Shown here: positions 16,468 to 24,936 of the stretch, piece by piece
How positions within the stretch are numbered: position 1 is the stretch's first letter
Layout of the letters: the number at the start of each line of letters is the position of its first letter
NCBI RefSeq assembly: GCF_003259365.1
Contig: NZ_QLLY01000006.1
Location: forward strand, 436,851-500,850
DNA from: Streptomyces sp. PsTaAH-137
Lineage (GTDB): Bacteria > Actinomycetota > Actinomycetes > Streptomycetales > Streptomycetaceae
DNA: 64,000 nucleotides
Direction: 5' to 3'
Program-made: the position numbers and the translations under genes
The notes under the pieces: generated by a model
What the model was told of the DNA's origin: nothing
The model's input: the letters and a program-made list of their open reading frames with translations, nothing else
Database searches by the model: none

Positions 16468-17052
16468 ATGAACCTTCGGCGCACTACGACGACCCGCCGG
16501 GCACTGGCCGCGGTGGCGATCACAACGGGCCTTGTCCTCTCCGCGACAGGCTGCGGAGGCGGTGACGACAAGGGCGACGACGCTCCGAAGTCCTCCTCGA
16601 AACAGAGTGACGCCGGAGACAAGCCGACGGCGTCATCATCGGCGGACGCCGAGCAGACGCTGGCCGAGGTGAAGAGCAACGGCATCACTCTCACGGTGAC
16701 CTCGGCCAAGCGTGACCAAGGTGGTTACGTCACTGTCAGCGGCTCGGTGACGAACGGGACGTCTGGCATCTGGCTCGCCACCGAGTGGAAGAGCGACGAG
16801 AGCGAGTTGCAGGGAAACGCTGCCTCCATGGCCGGTGCCAGCATCGTCGACCAGGCGGGCAAGAAGAGGTACCTGGTGCTCCGGGACACTCAAGGACGCT
16901 GCCTCTGCACCAAGTTCCAGGGCGGTATCGACCCGGGTAAGACCTCCGACTGGTTCGTCCAGTTCCCCGCGCCCCCCGAGGGCACCACCTCCGTCCAGCT
17001 CCAGATCCCCACCATGCCCCCGGCCCAACTCGACATCACCGAGGGCGATTGA
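16468..17052 (+). CDS. Secreted lipoprotein of the Tad locus
   Basis: 194 residues. Signal peptide with twin Arg-rich start (MNLRRTTTTRRALAAV) and lipobox LSATGC, so probably lipid-anchored at Cys29. A Ser/Asp/Lys-rich linker (~30-65) precedes a beta-rich domain with a CLC motif (GRCLCTKF). It resembles DUF4352-like extracellular domains but I cannot assign it firmly. It follows the TadG-like gene by 21 bases and precedes an OmpA-domain gene by one base, suggesting a wall-side accessory of the pilus. Confidence 0.75.
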   Translation: MNLRRTTTTRRALAAVAITTGLVLSATGCGGGDDKGDDAPKSSSKQSDAGDKPTASSSADAEQTLAEVKSNGITLTVTSAKRDQGGYVTVSGSVTNGTSGIWLATEWKSDESELQGNAASMAGASIVDQAGKKRYLVLRDTQGRCLCTKFQGGIDPGKTSDWFVQFPAPPEGTTSVQLQIPTMPPAQLDITEGD

Positions 17053-17053
17053 C

Positions 17054-17668
17054 ATGCCCCGCCATCACCTGACCGCCGCCACGCTCACGGTCCTCCTGCT
17101 CGCCACCGGCACCGCGGTGGCGCACGCCGATGACAAGCCCTCCGCCCCGCCCGGCAGCACCACCACCTCGGCGCCCCCGGACGTCGACGCCAACAGCCCG
17201 GGCCTCAAACTGGCCGACGGCGCCACGCTGGCGCCCGCCAAGGTGCTGGACATCAAGTCGGTCGTCGAGGACCTCTCCGGCGACGAGCGCCGCTCCGACA
17301 CCAACGAGACCGTGACGTTCGCCCTCCAGGCCGAGGTGCTCTTCCCGAAGGACAGCGCCAAGCTCAACCCCGACGCGCAGTCCCGCATCCAGGCGATCGC
17401 CGACGAGATCAAGTCCCAGAAGGCTTCCACGGTCCGGGTGTTCGGGTTCACCGACAACCTCGGCTCGTACGCGCACGGCCTGACGCTCTCCAAGAAGCGC
17501 GCGGAAGCCGTCCACGACCAGCTGACGGCAGCGCTCGGCGCGGCCGGCGGAGACGTCACCTTCCAGGTGCGGGGCTACAGCGAGGACTACCCGATCGCGG
17601 ACAACGGCAGCGAGGAAGGCCGCAAGAAGAACCGCCGCGTGGAGGTCTCGTTCCCGAAGAGCGGCTGA
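17054..17668 (+). CDS. Secreted OmpA-family peptidoglycan-binding protein
   Basis: 204 residues. N-terminal signal peptide (MPRHHLTAATLTVLLLATGTAVAHA), ~40-residue low-complexity linker, then a C-terminal OmpA/MotB-like domain: LFPKDSAKLNPDAQSRIQ, VFGFTDNLGSYAHGLTLSKKRAEAV and RGYSEDYPIADNGSEEGRKKNRRVEV, including the Asp/Arg pair that binds meso- or LL-diaminopimelate. Such domains tether surface machines to peptidoglycan, consistent with last place in the Tad operon. Confidence 0.88.
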   Translation: MPRHHLTAATLTVLLLATGTAVAHADDKPSAPPGSTTTSAPPDVDANSPGLKLADGATLAPAKVLDIKSVVEDLSGDERRSDTNETVTFALQAEVLFPKDSAKLNPDAQSRIQAIADEIKSQKASTVRVFGFTDNLGSYAHGLTLSKKRAEAVHDQLTAALGAAGGDVTFQVRGYSEDYPIADNGSEEGRKKNRRVEVSFPKSG

Positions 17669-17684
17669 GCCCGCGCGACCCGGC

Positions 17685-19370
17685 CTAGACCTTGCTCCAG
17701 TAGGCCATGTCCACGGACAGGAAGGCGATGTCGGGCATGGCGGTCGACTTCACGTCGATGACCATGGAGGCGAGCCGCCCGTCGCCGCTGCGGACACAGA
17801 ACTGGGTGCCGGCCGCCGAGGCGGCCAGTGGCCACGTGTGGCTCTTCTTGCCGGTCTTCGTCTTGGTCATGAGGTCGCACATGTCGCGATCGGCGTCCGG
17901 CGTCCCGAAGATCTGCATGAACACGGCCGTGTCGCTGGTCAGTTCGCAGCCGGCCTGCCGGCAGGAGAACCGGATCTCGCCCTTGCGGTCCTTGCGCTGG
18001 TACGGGGCGTCGAAGCTCAGCGAGTTCTTCGCGTCCAGCCACATCTGCGACTCCCCGTGAACCGTCGGCTCCGCGGCCGGGCTCGTAGCAGCGCCGGGAT
18101 CGGCGCCGGAGCTGTCGTCGGCGGCATCCGCCTGCACCCCCGACGCGGACGCCGACACGGACGGGGACGCCCCGGCCGAGGCGCCCGCGGACACCCCGGA
18201 ACCGTTCCCCTTGTCGCGGCCGAACAGCCCGCCCGCGTCGCCGACCGTCCACGCCAGCACCGAAAGCACCAGCACCGAAGCCGTCACGGCCGCGCCGACA
18301 GCCAGCCGGACACCACGTCTTCGTACGGGAAGCCCGCTCGGCTCGGTCGGTGGAGCCCACGGGTTCAGGGGCGCCTGCGGCGAAGCCACCGTGAAACGAG
18401 CCGTGTCCGCCGAAGCCGAAGCCGAAGCCGAAGCCGAGCCCGGAACCGGCCCCGGCACCGGAACCTCCGTCCCCACCACCTCCCGCCACACCGCAGAAGC
18501 CCCACCCGCACCCGCGGCACCCCCGAGCCGTTCCCGGCACCACTCCACGATCTCGGCGGGAGTGGCCCGGTCGGCCGGATCGGCGGCGAGGCAGCGGGCC
18601 ATCAGCGGCCGCAGCTCCTCGGGGAGCGGCGACAGGTCCGGCCGCTCGTGGACGATGCGGTACAGGACGGTGACCCCGGGCCCGTCGCCGTACAGCGGAG
18701 CGCCCAGCGCCGCGAACGCCGCCGTCTGACCGAGCGCGAAGACGTCCGTCGCCTCCGTGACCTCGGTGCCGGACGCCTGTTCGGGCGCCATGTACTGGGG
18801 CGTGCCGATGGCCAGGCCGCCGCTCGTCGCCGTGTACGAACTCAGCCCCGACGCCAGCGAGATGCCGAAGTCGATGACGCGCGGACCGTCACCGGCGAGC
18901 AGGACGTTCGAGGGCTTCAGGTCGCGGTGCACGACCCCGGCCGCGTGGATGGCCTGCAACGCCTCGGCCACGCCCGCCATCAGCCACAGCACCGCCGGCA
19001 CCGGCAGCGGCCCGCGCCGCGCGACCGCCTCCGACAGCGAGGGGCCGGGCACGTACAGCGTGGCGAGCCACGGCGGATCGGCGTCCGCGTCCCCGTCGAT
19101 CAGCTCGGCCGTGTACGCGCCCCGCACCCGCCGCGCCGCCTCCATCTCCCGGCGGAAGCGCCGCCGGAACGACGGGTCGTCGGCCAGCTCGGAGCGGACG
19201 ACCTTGAGCGCCACCGGGCGGCCGCCCTGCGTGTGCGACAGATAGACCCGGCCCATGCCGCCCGCGCCGATCCGCGCCGCAACCCGGTAACCCGCGACCT
19301 CCACGGGATCGTCGGCCTGCAACGGCCCGAAACCCGCCCCGGCCTGCCCCGCGTCCCCCCTGAGCTCCAT
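17685..19370 (-). CDS. Membrane Ser/Thr protein kinase with extracellular domain
   Basis: Hanks-type kinase, about 561 residues from the ATG at 19370. Visible motifs: glycine loop IGAGGMGRV (~34-41), catalytic Lys in ALKVV (K56), HRDLKPSN, DFGIS, APEQAS. The kinase domain ends near residue 285. A Pro/Ala/Ser-rich juxtamembrane segment precedes a single membrane helix (VGAAVTASVLVLSVLAWTV), then a Ser/Ala/Gly linker and an extracellular domain of ~130 residues containing three cysteines, probably a sensor. No PASTA repeats. It is convergent with the OmpA-domain gene (16 bases apart). Confidence 0.9.
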   Translation of the reverse strand: MELRGDAGQAGAGFGPLQADDPVEVAGYRVAARIGAGGMGRVYLSHTQGGRPVALKVVRSELADDPSFRRRFRREMEAARRVRGAYTAELIDGDADADPPWLATLYVPGPSLSEAVARRGPLPVPAVLWLMAGVAEALQAIHAAGVVHRDLKPSNVLLAGDGPRVIDFGISLASGLSSYTATSGGLAIGTPQYMAPEQASGTEVTEATDVFALGQTAAFAALGAPLYGDGPGVTVLYRIVHERPDLSPLPEELRPLMARCLAADPADRATPAEIVEWCRERLGGAAGAGGASAVWREVVGTEVPVPGPVPGSASASASASADTARFTVASPQAPLNPWAPPTEPSGLPVRRRGVRLAVGAAVTASVLVLSVLAWTVGDAGGLFGRDKGNGSGVSAGASAGASPSVSASASGVQADAADDSSGADPGAATSPAAEPTVHGESQMWLDAKNSLSFDAPYQRKDRKGEIRFSCRQAGCELTSDTAVFMQIFGTPDADRDMCDLMTKTKTGKKSHTWPLAASAAGTQFCVRSGDGRLASMVIDVKSTAMPDIAFLSVDMAYWSKV

Positions 19371-19482
19371 GCTCCCCGGGCCCCTTCCCCTGCACCCCTG
19401 CACCCCGGTCAACAGATGGTTGACCCCTGCACGTGAAGCAGCAGCTTATGCCGCCCCGGATGCCCCGATGCCCCAGGAGTCG

Positions 19483-20799
19483 CTAGAGCCGCACCGGCAG
19501 CGAGTCCACCCCGTACACGATCGACAGCTTGCGGAACTCCAGTTCCCCGGGGGCCACCGCGAGCTGCAACTCGGGGAAGCGGCGGACCAGTTGGGGGAAG
19601 GCGGCGCGCAGTTCCATCTTGCCCAGCTCGGCGCCGATGCAGCGGTGGATGCCGTAGCCGAAGGCCAGGTGGGACGCGGTGGGCGGGCGCGAGGGGAGAA
19701 AGGCGTCCATGTCGTCGCCCTCCGCGCCGAGCCGCGGGTCCCGGTCGGCCGCGCTGAGCGACACGATCACGATGTCGCCGCTGGATATCGGTAGGCCGCC
19801 TATCTCGACGTCCTCGCGGGCGAACCGCGGGAAGGCCGTCTGCACGACCGTCAGATGACGCAGCAACTCGTCCACGAACGGCGCCGCGACCGCCGCCGGG
19901 TCCTCCGCGTCGCGCAGCGCCGCGAAGTGCTCCCGGTCGCTGAGCATGATCATGGTGCCGAGCGCGAGCATGCTCGCCGTCGTCTCCAGACCACCGGTCA
20001 GCACCCCGTCCGCGAGGCCGGTCAGCTCCTCGTCGGTGATGTTGTCGCCGTGCTCGCGCACCAGCATGCCGAGCAGGCCCTCGCCCGGATCGCGCCGCTG
20101 CTGGGCGACGACACCGCGCAAGTAGTCGAGCGACTGCGACACGGCCCCGAACGACGCGCCCGCGCCGCCCAGCACGTCGAACCGCGCCACGGAGAACTGC
20201 TGGAACGCCTCCCGCTCCTCATAGGGCACGCCCAGGAGTTCACAGATCACCAGCGCCGGCACCGGCATCGCGAAGTGCTCGACGAGGTCGGCCGTGCCGT
20301 CGGGCGACTCGCGCACCGCCTTCTCCAGCTGGGCCAGCTGCTCCTCGACGATCGCGTGGATGCGCGGCGTCAGCCGCGACAGCCGGCGCATCGTGAACTC
20401 GGGTGTCAGCAGCCGGCGCAGCCGGGTGTGGTCCGGCGGGTCGCAGAAGCCGAGCCCGCCCGGGTTCTGGTCCTCGCCGGCGCCGCCCACGCCCACCAGG
20501 TGCCGGAAGTCGTTGCTGAACGCCTTGGCGTTGCCGAGGACCTCCTTCGCCTCTTCGTAGCCCGACACCAGCCAGACCGTCATGCCGGGGATCGGCAGCC
20601 TGCTGACCGGCTCCCGGTCGCGCAGCGCGCCGATCTCGGGGACCGGGTCGACCCCCTCGCGGCGCAGCGGCAGCAGCGCACCGTCGGGCAGCTTCGACAG
20701 GATCGACAGATCCAGGCCCGTCCCCTTTCTCCGCAGCCGGGAGAAGTAGAGGCGGGTCAGCCAGCTCGCTATGGCGGAACGTGCAGATCGTACGTACAT
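19483..20799 (-). CDS. Cytochrome P450
   Basis: 438-residue soluble bacterial P450. Heme-binding motif FGYGIHRCIGAELGKME with Cys387, the ExxR motif within VDELLRHL, and I-helix segment GVLTGGLETTAS (note GGLETT in place of the usual AGxxTT). The N-terminal ~25 residues are unusually basic and hydrophobic. No ferredoxin or reductase gene adjoins. A longer frame exists upstream, but ATG 20799 is the first start consistent with the family; its ribosome site is weak. Substrate unknown. Confidence 0.9.
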   Translation of the reverse strand: MYVRSARSAIASWLTRLYFSRLRRKGTGLDLSILSKLPDGALLPLRREGVDPVPEIGALRDREPVSRLPIPGMTVWLVSGYEEAKEVLGNAKAFSNDFRHLVGVGGAGEDQNPGGLGFCDPPDHTRLRRLLTPEFTMRRLSRLTPRIHAIVEEQLAQLEKAVRESPDGTADLVEHFAMPVPALVICELLGVPYEEREAFQQFSVARFDVLGGAGASFGAVSQSLDYLRGVVAQQRRDPGEGLLGMLVREHGDNITDEELTGLADGVLTGGLETTASMLALGTMIMLSDREHFAALRDAEDPAAVAAPFVDELLRHLTVVQTAFPRFAREDVEIGGLPISSGDIVIVSLSAADRDPRLGAEGDDMDAFLPSRPPTASHLAFGYGIHRCIGAELGKMELRAAFPQLVRRFPELQLAVAPGELEFRKLSIVYGVDSLPVRL

Positions 20800-20989
20800 G
20801 TGCTCGCGTCTCTGCGGTGAAGTGGGACGGACGGGCCCGATGTGGGGGACGTGGGCCAAGGTGGTCAAGCGGCGGGGGTGCGTCAAGGGTATGTGCGCCC
20901 CCGGGGGGCCGGGAAAGAGGGCCAGCCCCTGAGAAGACCCTGTGGACATCCCCCGTACATCCCTGAGGACACCCCCCGCCCTCGGACCT

Positions 20990-21508
20990 CTACCGGGGCA
21001 GCGGCGGCAGGTAGCCCGTCGCGCCGTCCGTCAACTCCCGCAGGATGTCCATGTGGCCCAGGTGCCGGGCCGTCTCCTCCAGCATGTGCACCAGCACCCA
21101 GCGCATCGACACCGTTCTGCCGTCCCAGGCCGTGCCCGTCTCCTCCAGGCCGGTCCCGGCGATGGCCCGGTCGGCGGCGGTGCGCGCACGCGCGTAGAAG
21201 GCGAGGAGGCTCTCGACGGTCTCGTCGTCGGCGGCCACGATGTCCTCGCCCTGGTACGGGTCGAACCACAGCGGCTCGCTCTCCCGGCCGAACGTGTCGC
21301 AGAACCAGCTGTACTCGACCGTCGCCAGATGCTTCACGAGCCCCAGCAGGTTCGTCCCCGACGGCGTCAGCGGCCGCCGGGCCCGCGCCTCGTCGAGCCC
21401 CTGGAGCTTCCACACGACACCGTCCCGGTGCCGGTCGAGCGCCACGTGCAGGCTCTCCTTCTCCGTGCCCTCGTACGGGACGTGCCGCGTCGTCGGCGTG
21501 CTGGTCAT
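20990..21508 (-). CDS. DinB-family (DUF664) protein
   Basis: 172 residues, DinB/YfiT-like four-helix-bundle protein; many actinobacterial members are mycothiol-dependent transferases or metal-dependent hydrolases. Putative metal-ligand histidines occur in LGLVKHLATVEYSW and in RWVLVHMLEETARHLGHMDILRE, the typical three-His arrangement. ATG 21508 follows GGGGAGGACC. Divergent from the methyltransferase gene with a 100-base promoter region. Confidence 0.85.
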   Translation of the reverse strand: MTSTPTTRHVPYEGTEKESLHVALDRHRDGVVWKLQGLDEARARRPLTPSGTNLLGLVKHLATVEYSWFCDTFGRESEPLWFDPYQGEDIVAADDETVESLLAFYARARTAADRAIAGTGLEETGTAWDGRTVSMRWVLVHMLEETARHLGHMDILRELTDGATGYLPPLPR

Positions 21509-21608
21509 CGGTGGTCCTCCCCGGTTCGGTGGGCAGAAAGTAGCAGGACCCCCGGACAACGGAAGGGCGTGGAAAAAGGGGAGGAGCGCTCCGGTCTTCC
21601 CTGGGACC

Positions 21609-22460
21609 ATGGGTGTCATGAACGGCGAGGACACCAGGGACACGGGCGGCACCACGGGACAGGCGGAGCACACGGCGCACACGGCAGACAGGTCCTACGA
21701 GGACCTGGTCGCCGAGGCGGTCGCCGCGCCCACCGAGGGCTGGGACTTCTCCTGGTTCGAGGGCCGCGCCACCGAGGAGCGGCCCTCGTGGGGCTATGCC
21801 CGGCTGATGGGGGAGAAGCTCGCCGGCGTCGACGCGGCGCTCGATCTGCACACCGGCGGCGGCGAGGTGCTCGACCTGGCCCCGAGCCTGCCGCGCCTGA
21901 CGGCCGCCACCGAGGGCTGGCCGCCGAACGTGGCGAAGGCCTCCCGCCGGCTCGCCCCGCGCGGCGTGGTCGTGGTCGCGTCCCCCGACGACGCCCCGCT
22001 GCCCTTCGCCGACGCCACCTTCGACCTGGTCACCGCCCGCCATCCGGTCCGGGCGGACTTCCCCGAGATCGCCCGCGTGCTGCGCCCCGGCGGCTCCTAC
22101 TTCGCCCAGCACGTCGGCCCCAGCAGCGTGTTCGAGGTCGTCGAGTACTTCCTCGGCCCGCAGCCGGAGGAGGTGCGCCGGGGCCGCGACCCGCAGAAGG
22201 AGGCCGGGCAGGCGCGGGCGGCGGGCCTGGAGATCGTCGACCTGCGCGCCGAGCGGCTGCGCATCGAGTTCCACGACGTCGGCGCGGTCGTCCACTTCCT
22301 GCGCAAGGTCGTCTGGATGGTCCCGGGCTTCACCGCGGAGGCGTACGAGCCCCAACTGCGCGCCCTGCACGAGCGGATCGGGAAGGAAGGGCCGTTCGTG
22401 GCCCACAGCTCCCGCCACCTGATCGAGGCCCGCAAGCCCGAGGCGCGCTCCTCGCATTGA
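21609..22460 (+). CDS. Class I SAM-dependent methyltransferase
   Basis: About 283 residues. Rossmann-fold motif I appears as ALDLHTGGGEVLDL, the acidic end of strand 4 as FADATFDLVTARHPV, and the post-motif as IARVLRPGGSYFAQHVGPSS. It resembles UbiE/Methyltransf_11 small-molecule methyltransferases; substrate unknown. Start is uncertain between ATG 21609 and ATG 21618, neither with a good ribosome site. Confidence 0.82.
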   Translation: MGVMNGEDTRDTGGTTGQAEHTAHTADRSYEDLVAEAVAAPTEGWDFSWFEGRATEERPSWGYARLMGEKLAGVDAALDLHTGGGEVLDLAPSLPRLTAATEGWPPNVAKASRRLAPRGVVVVASPDDAPLPFADATFDLVTARHPVRADFPEIARVLRPGGSYFAQHVGPSSVFEVVEYFLGPQPEEVRRGRDPQKEAGQARAAGLEIVDLRAERLRIEFHDVGAVVHFLRKVVWMVPGFTAEAYEPQLRALHERIGKEGPFVAHSSRHLIEARKPEARSSH

Positions 22461-22524
22461 GCAAAGGGTGCAAACCGGGCGCCTGGAGCAACCGATTCCG
22501 CATCGTTACCGAGACGCACTCGAT

Positions 22525-22545
22525 CCTCACGTAAACCTCACGTAA
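22525..22545. promoter_or_regulatory. Two CCTCACGTAA repeats in 11-bp phase
   Basis: CCTCACGTAA at 22525-22534 and again at 22536-22545, one helical turn apart. Same-face direct repeats of this kind are typical of response-regulator sites. The units are not the published Pho box sequence. Target promoter unknown. Confidence 0.35.
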
Positions 22546-22584
22546 GTTCAGACCAACGGCAATTCGCGCCAGCAAAGCTGCGCG

Positions 22585-22621
22585 GCGGTACCGCGCGGTG
22601 GAGGGGGCTGCGCGGTACCGC
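22585..22621 (+). terminator. Hairpin downstream of the methyltransferase gene
   Basis: GCGGTACCGCGC pairs perfectly with GCGCGGTACCGC across a 13-base loop, 125 bases after the methyltransferase stop. It has no T-run but streptomycete terminators often lack one. Confidence 0.5.
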
Positions 22622-22884
22622 TTGCCACCTCCCGGGCCCGGCACCGTCGCCGCGCGACCCGAATGCGCCATATCTGCGACGCCCTTCGCGGCCCGCCCCG
22701 GCGGCGTCAACCTCGCGCCTGACACGGGAGAGGGACCCCGAACCTCCGGCGAAGCGCCTGTGAAGACGGTGTCAAAGACGCCTGTGGGCCCGCTGTGCAG
22801 CGGCCGGAAAGCTACCTCCAGCAGTCGCCGGGCGATTGCGGAGAGTAGTTGTGGCACGCCGATGGAGGCATCCGCACTTACGAA

Positions 22885-22948
22885 GGGTTATGGTGGAAAC
22901 CCCCCCTCGGGCCGGTCCGTCTCCCCCCCACGGACCGGCCCGTTTTTT
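22885..22948 (+). ncRNA. 6C-like small RNA
   Basis: Two runs of seven cytosines lie 16 bases apart (22900-22906 and 22923-22929). The second run is the loop of a perfect 12-bp stem, GGGCCGGTCCGT (22909-22920) with ACGGACCGGCCC (22930-22941), followed by six T (22943-22948). The first C-run can face the upstream GGG (22885-22887). Paired hairpins exposing six or more C residues in the loop, ending in a terminator, define the actinobacterial 6C RNA family. A TATGGT -10-like box at 22890 and the exact 5' end are uncertain. Confidence 0.6.
22909..22948 (+). terminator. Rho-independent terminator ending the 6C-like RNA
   Basis: 12-bp GC stem, 9-base CTCCCCCCC loop, T6 tail. It is one of the few terminators in the window with a real T-run. 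Confidence 0.85.
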
Positions 22949-23005
22949 GTCCGCACATACGGACACGTCAAGCCCCGCTCAGGGACCCGCCGGGGGCGAA
23001 CCGGA

Positions 23006-24043
23006 TCAGCTGCGTCCGGCCCAGATGTTCGTACCGGGCGTGGAGACCGCGAACGAGTCGATTTCGGTCAGTTCGCCGTCCGTCAGCTTCGGAGCGGCCA
23101 GCGCCGCCACGTTGTTCTCCAGCTGCCGCACGCTGGAGGCGCCGATCAGGGCCGACGTCATCCGCTCGTCGCGCAGCACCCAGTTCAGCGCGAGCTGGGC
23201 CAGGGACTGGCCGCGGCGCTGCGCGATGTCGTTCAGCCCGTTCAGCCGGCGCACCACGTCCTCGCTCAGCAGGTTCGGGTCGAGCGACTTGCCCTGCGTG
23301 GCGCGCGAGCCCTCCGGGATGCCCTTCAGGTACTTGTCCGTCAGCAGGCCCTGCGCGAGCGGCGCGAAGGAGATGCAGCCCATGCCCGCCGTCTCCAGCG
23401 TGTCGAGCAGCGCGTCGTCCTCGGTCCAGCGGTTGATCATCGAGTAGGACGGCTGGTGGATCAGGGCCGGGACGCCCATCTCCTTGAGGATCCGCGCGGC
23501 CTCGGCCGTCTGCTCGCTGGTGTACGACGAGACGCCCACGTACAGCGCCTTGCCCTGCTGCACCGCCGAGGCGAGGGCGCCCATCGTCTCCTCGAGCGGG
23601 GTGTTCGGGTCGAAGCGGTGCGAGTAGAAGATGTCGACGTAGTCCACGCCCATCCGCTTCAGCGAGGCGTCGAGCGACGACATCAGGTACTTGCGGCTGC
23701 CCCACTCGCCGTACGGGCCGGGGTGCATCAGATAGCCGGCCTTCGTGGAGAGGACCAGCTCGTCGCGGTACGGGGCGAAGTCCTGCGCGAAGATCTTGCC
23801 GAAGTTCAGCTCGGCCGAGCCGGGCGGGGGACCGTAGTTGTTCGCCAGGTCGAAGTGGGTGACGCCGAGGTCGAAGGCGCGGCGCAGGATCGCGCGCTGG
23901 GAGCCGAGCGTGCGGTCGTCCCCGAAGTTGTGCCACAGACCCAGCGAGATCGCGGGCAGCTTCAGGCCGCTGCGGCCGGTGCGCCGGTACTCCATCGCGT
24001 CGTAGCGGTCCGCCGAGGCCACATAGGGAGAGGTGTCGTTCAT
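23006..24043 (-). CDS. Aldo/keto reductase (YghZ/Kv-beta-like)
   Basis: 345-residue NADPH-dependent aldo/keto reductase close to L-glyceraldehyde-3-phosphate reductase (YghZ/GpR). Catalytic tetrad is visible: Asp and Tyr in HFDLANNYGPPPGSAE, Lys in LSTKAGY, His in DIFYSHRFDP; cofactor segment LIGASSVRQLENN at the C-terminus. Probably detoxifies aldehydes/methylglyoxal. A TAGTTT -10-like box 7 bases before the ATG and no ribosome site suggest a leaderless mRNA. A near-perfect palindrome sits upstream over the -35 region, so repressor control is likely. Confidence 0.9.
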   Translation of the reverse strand: MNDTSPYVASADRYDAMEYRRTGRSGLKLPAISLGLWHNFGDDRTLGSQRAILRRAFDLGVTHFDLANNYGPPPGSAELNFGKIFAQDFAPYRDELVLSTKAGYLMHPGPYGEWGSRKYLMSSLDASLKRMGVDYVDIFYSHRFDPNTPLEETMGALASAVQQGKALYVGVSSYTSEQTAEAARILKEMGVPALIHQPSYSMINRWTEDDALLDTLETAGMGCISFAPLAQGLLTDKYLKGIPEGSRATQGKSLDPNLLSEDVVRRLNGLNDIAQRRGQSLAQLALNWVLRDERMTSALIGASSVRQLENNVAALAAPKLTDGELTEIDSFAVSTPGTNIWAGRS

Positions 24044-24050
24044 GGGTACG

Positions 24051-24056
24051 AAACTA
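24051..24056 (-). promoter_or_regulatory. Likely -10 box of a leaderless aldo/keto reductase mRNA
   Basis: TAGTTT then CGTACCC then ATG (minus strand), placing the transcription start at or next to the start codon. No Shine-Dalgarno is present. Confidence 0.55.
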
Positions 24057-24067
24057 CGTCAGGGTGC

Positions 24068-24083
24068 TGTCGGTGCACTGACA
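24068..24083. promoter_or_regulatory. Palindromic operator upstream of the aldo/keto reductase
   Basis: TGTCGGTGCACTGACA differs from perfect dyad symmetry only at one base pair. It lies 25 bases from the reductase start, around the expected -35, ideal for repression. Confidence 0.5.
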
Positions 24084-24162
24084 CCCCACAGCTCCCACCC
24101 GGTTTTGCGGCTGTAGGCTTTCGCCTTCGGGGACCGTCGTCTGCACGGAGGGGCAAAAGACC

Positions 24163-24936
24163 GTGAACCTGCGGGACAGGCTGCGCGGCCTGCTGGTCAG
24201 GCTGTACGCACGCCGGGTCGAAGGCCACCTGGACCACGACCAGGTGCCCAAGCACATCGGCGTCATCATGGACGGCAACCGGCGCTGGGCGAAGGCCGCC
24301 GGCTCCACCCCGGCCCAGGGGCACCAGGCGGGCGCCGCCAAGATCGAGGAGTTCCTCGGCTGGTGCAGCGAGACGGACGTCGAGGTCGTCACCCTGTGGC
24401 TGCTGTCGACGGACAACTTCGACCGGCCCGCGGAGGAACTGGTCCCGCTGCTCGGCATCATCGAGGACACCGTCCGCGCCCTCGCGGCCGACGGCCGCTG
24501 GCGCGTCCACCACGTGGGCACCCCCGACATCCTCCCCGAGGGCATGCAGGGCATCCTCAAGGAGGCCGAGGAGGCCACCGCCCAGCGCGACGGAATACTG
24601 GTCAACGTGGCGATCGGCTACGGCGGCCGCCAGGAGATCGCCGACGCCGTCCGCTCGATGGTCCTGGACGCCGGGGAGAAGGGGCAGTCGATCGAGGAGC
24701 TGGCCGACGCCGTCTCCGTCGACCTGATCGGCGAGCACCTCTACACCAAGGCCCAGCCCGACCCGGACCTCGTCATCCGCACCAGCGGCGAGCAGCGCCT
24801 GTCGGGCTTCATGCTCTGGCAAACGGCCCACTCCGAGTACTACTTCTGTGAAGTCTTCTGGCCTGCCTTCCGCAAGGTCGACTTCCTGCGCGCGATGCGC
24901 GACTACGCCCTCCGGCACCGGCGTTTCGGCGGCTGA
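24163..24936 (+). CDS. uppS: Isoprenyl (cis-prenyl) diphosphate synthase, UppS-like
   Basis: 257-residue cis-prenyltransferase making long- or medium-chain polyprenyl diphosphate from isopentenyl diphosphate, precursor of the lipid carrier for wall synthesis. Signature IGVIMDGNRRWAKAAG with catalytic Asp37, and the C-terminal DPDLVIRTSGEQRLSGFMLWQ and EVFWPAF motifs, are intact. Actinobacteria usually carry two paralogues (C15 and C50/C55); which one this is cannot be read here. GTG start follows ACGGAGGGG. Confidence 0.9.
   Translation: MNLRDRLRGLLVRLYARRVEGHLDHDQVPKHIGVIMDGNRRWAKAAGSTPAQGHQAGAAKIEEFLGWCSETDVEVVTLWLLSTDNFDRPAEELVPLLGIIEDTVRALAADGRWRVHHVGTPDILPEGMQGILKEAEEATAQRDGILVNVAIGYGGRQEIADAVRSMVLDAGEKGQSIEELADAVSVDLIGEHLYTKAQPDPDLVIRTSGEQRLSGFMLWQTAHSEYYFCEVFWPAFRKVDFLRAMRDYALRHRRFGG

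Larger units (their letters stand above)
22461..22860. other. Gene-free stretch upstream of the 6C-like RNA
   Basis: No convincing reading frame. It holds a tandem CCTCACGTAA repeat (22525-22545), a 12-bp hairpin (22585-22621) and otherwise unassigned GC-rich sequence leading to the small-RNA gene. Confidence 0.6.
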
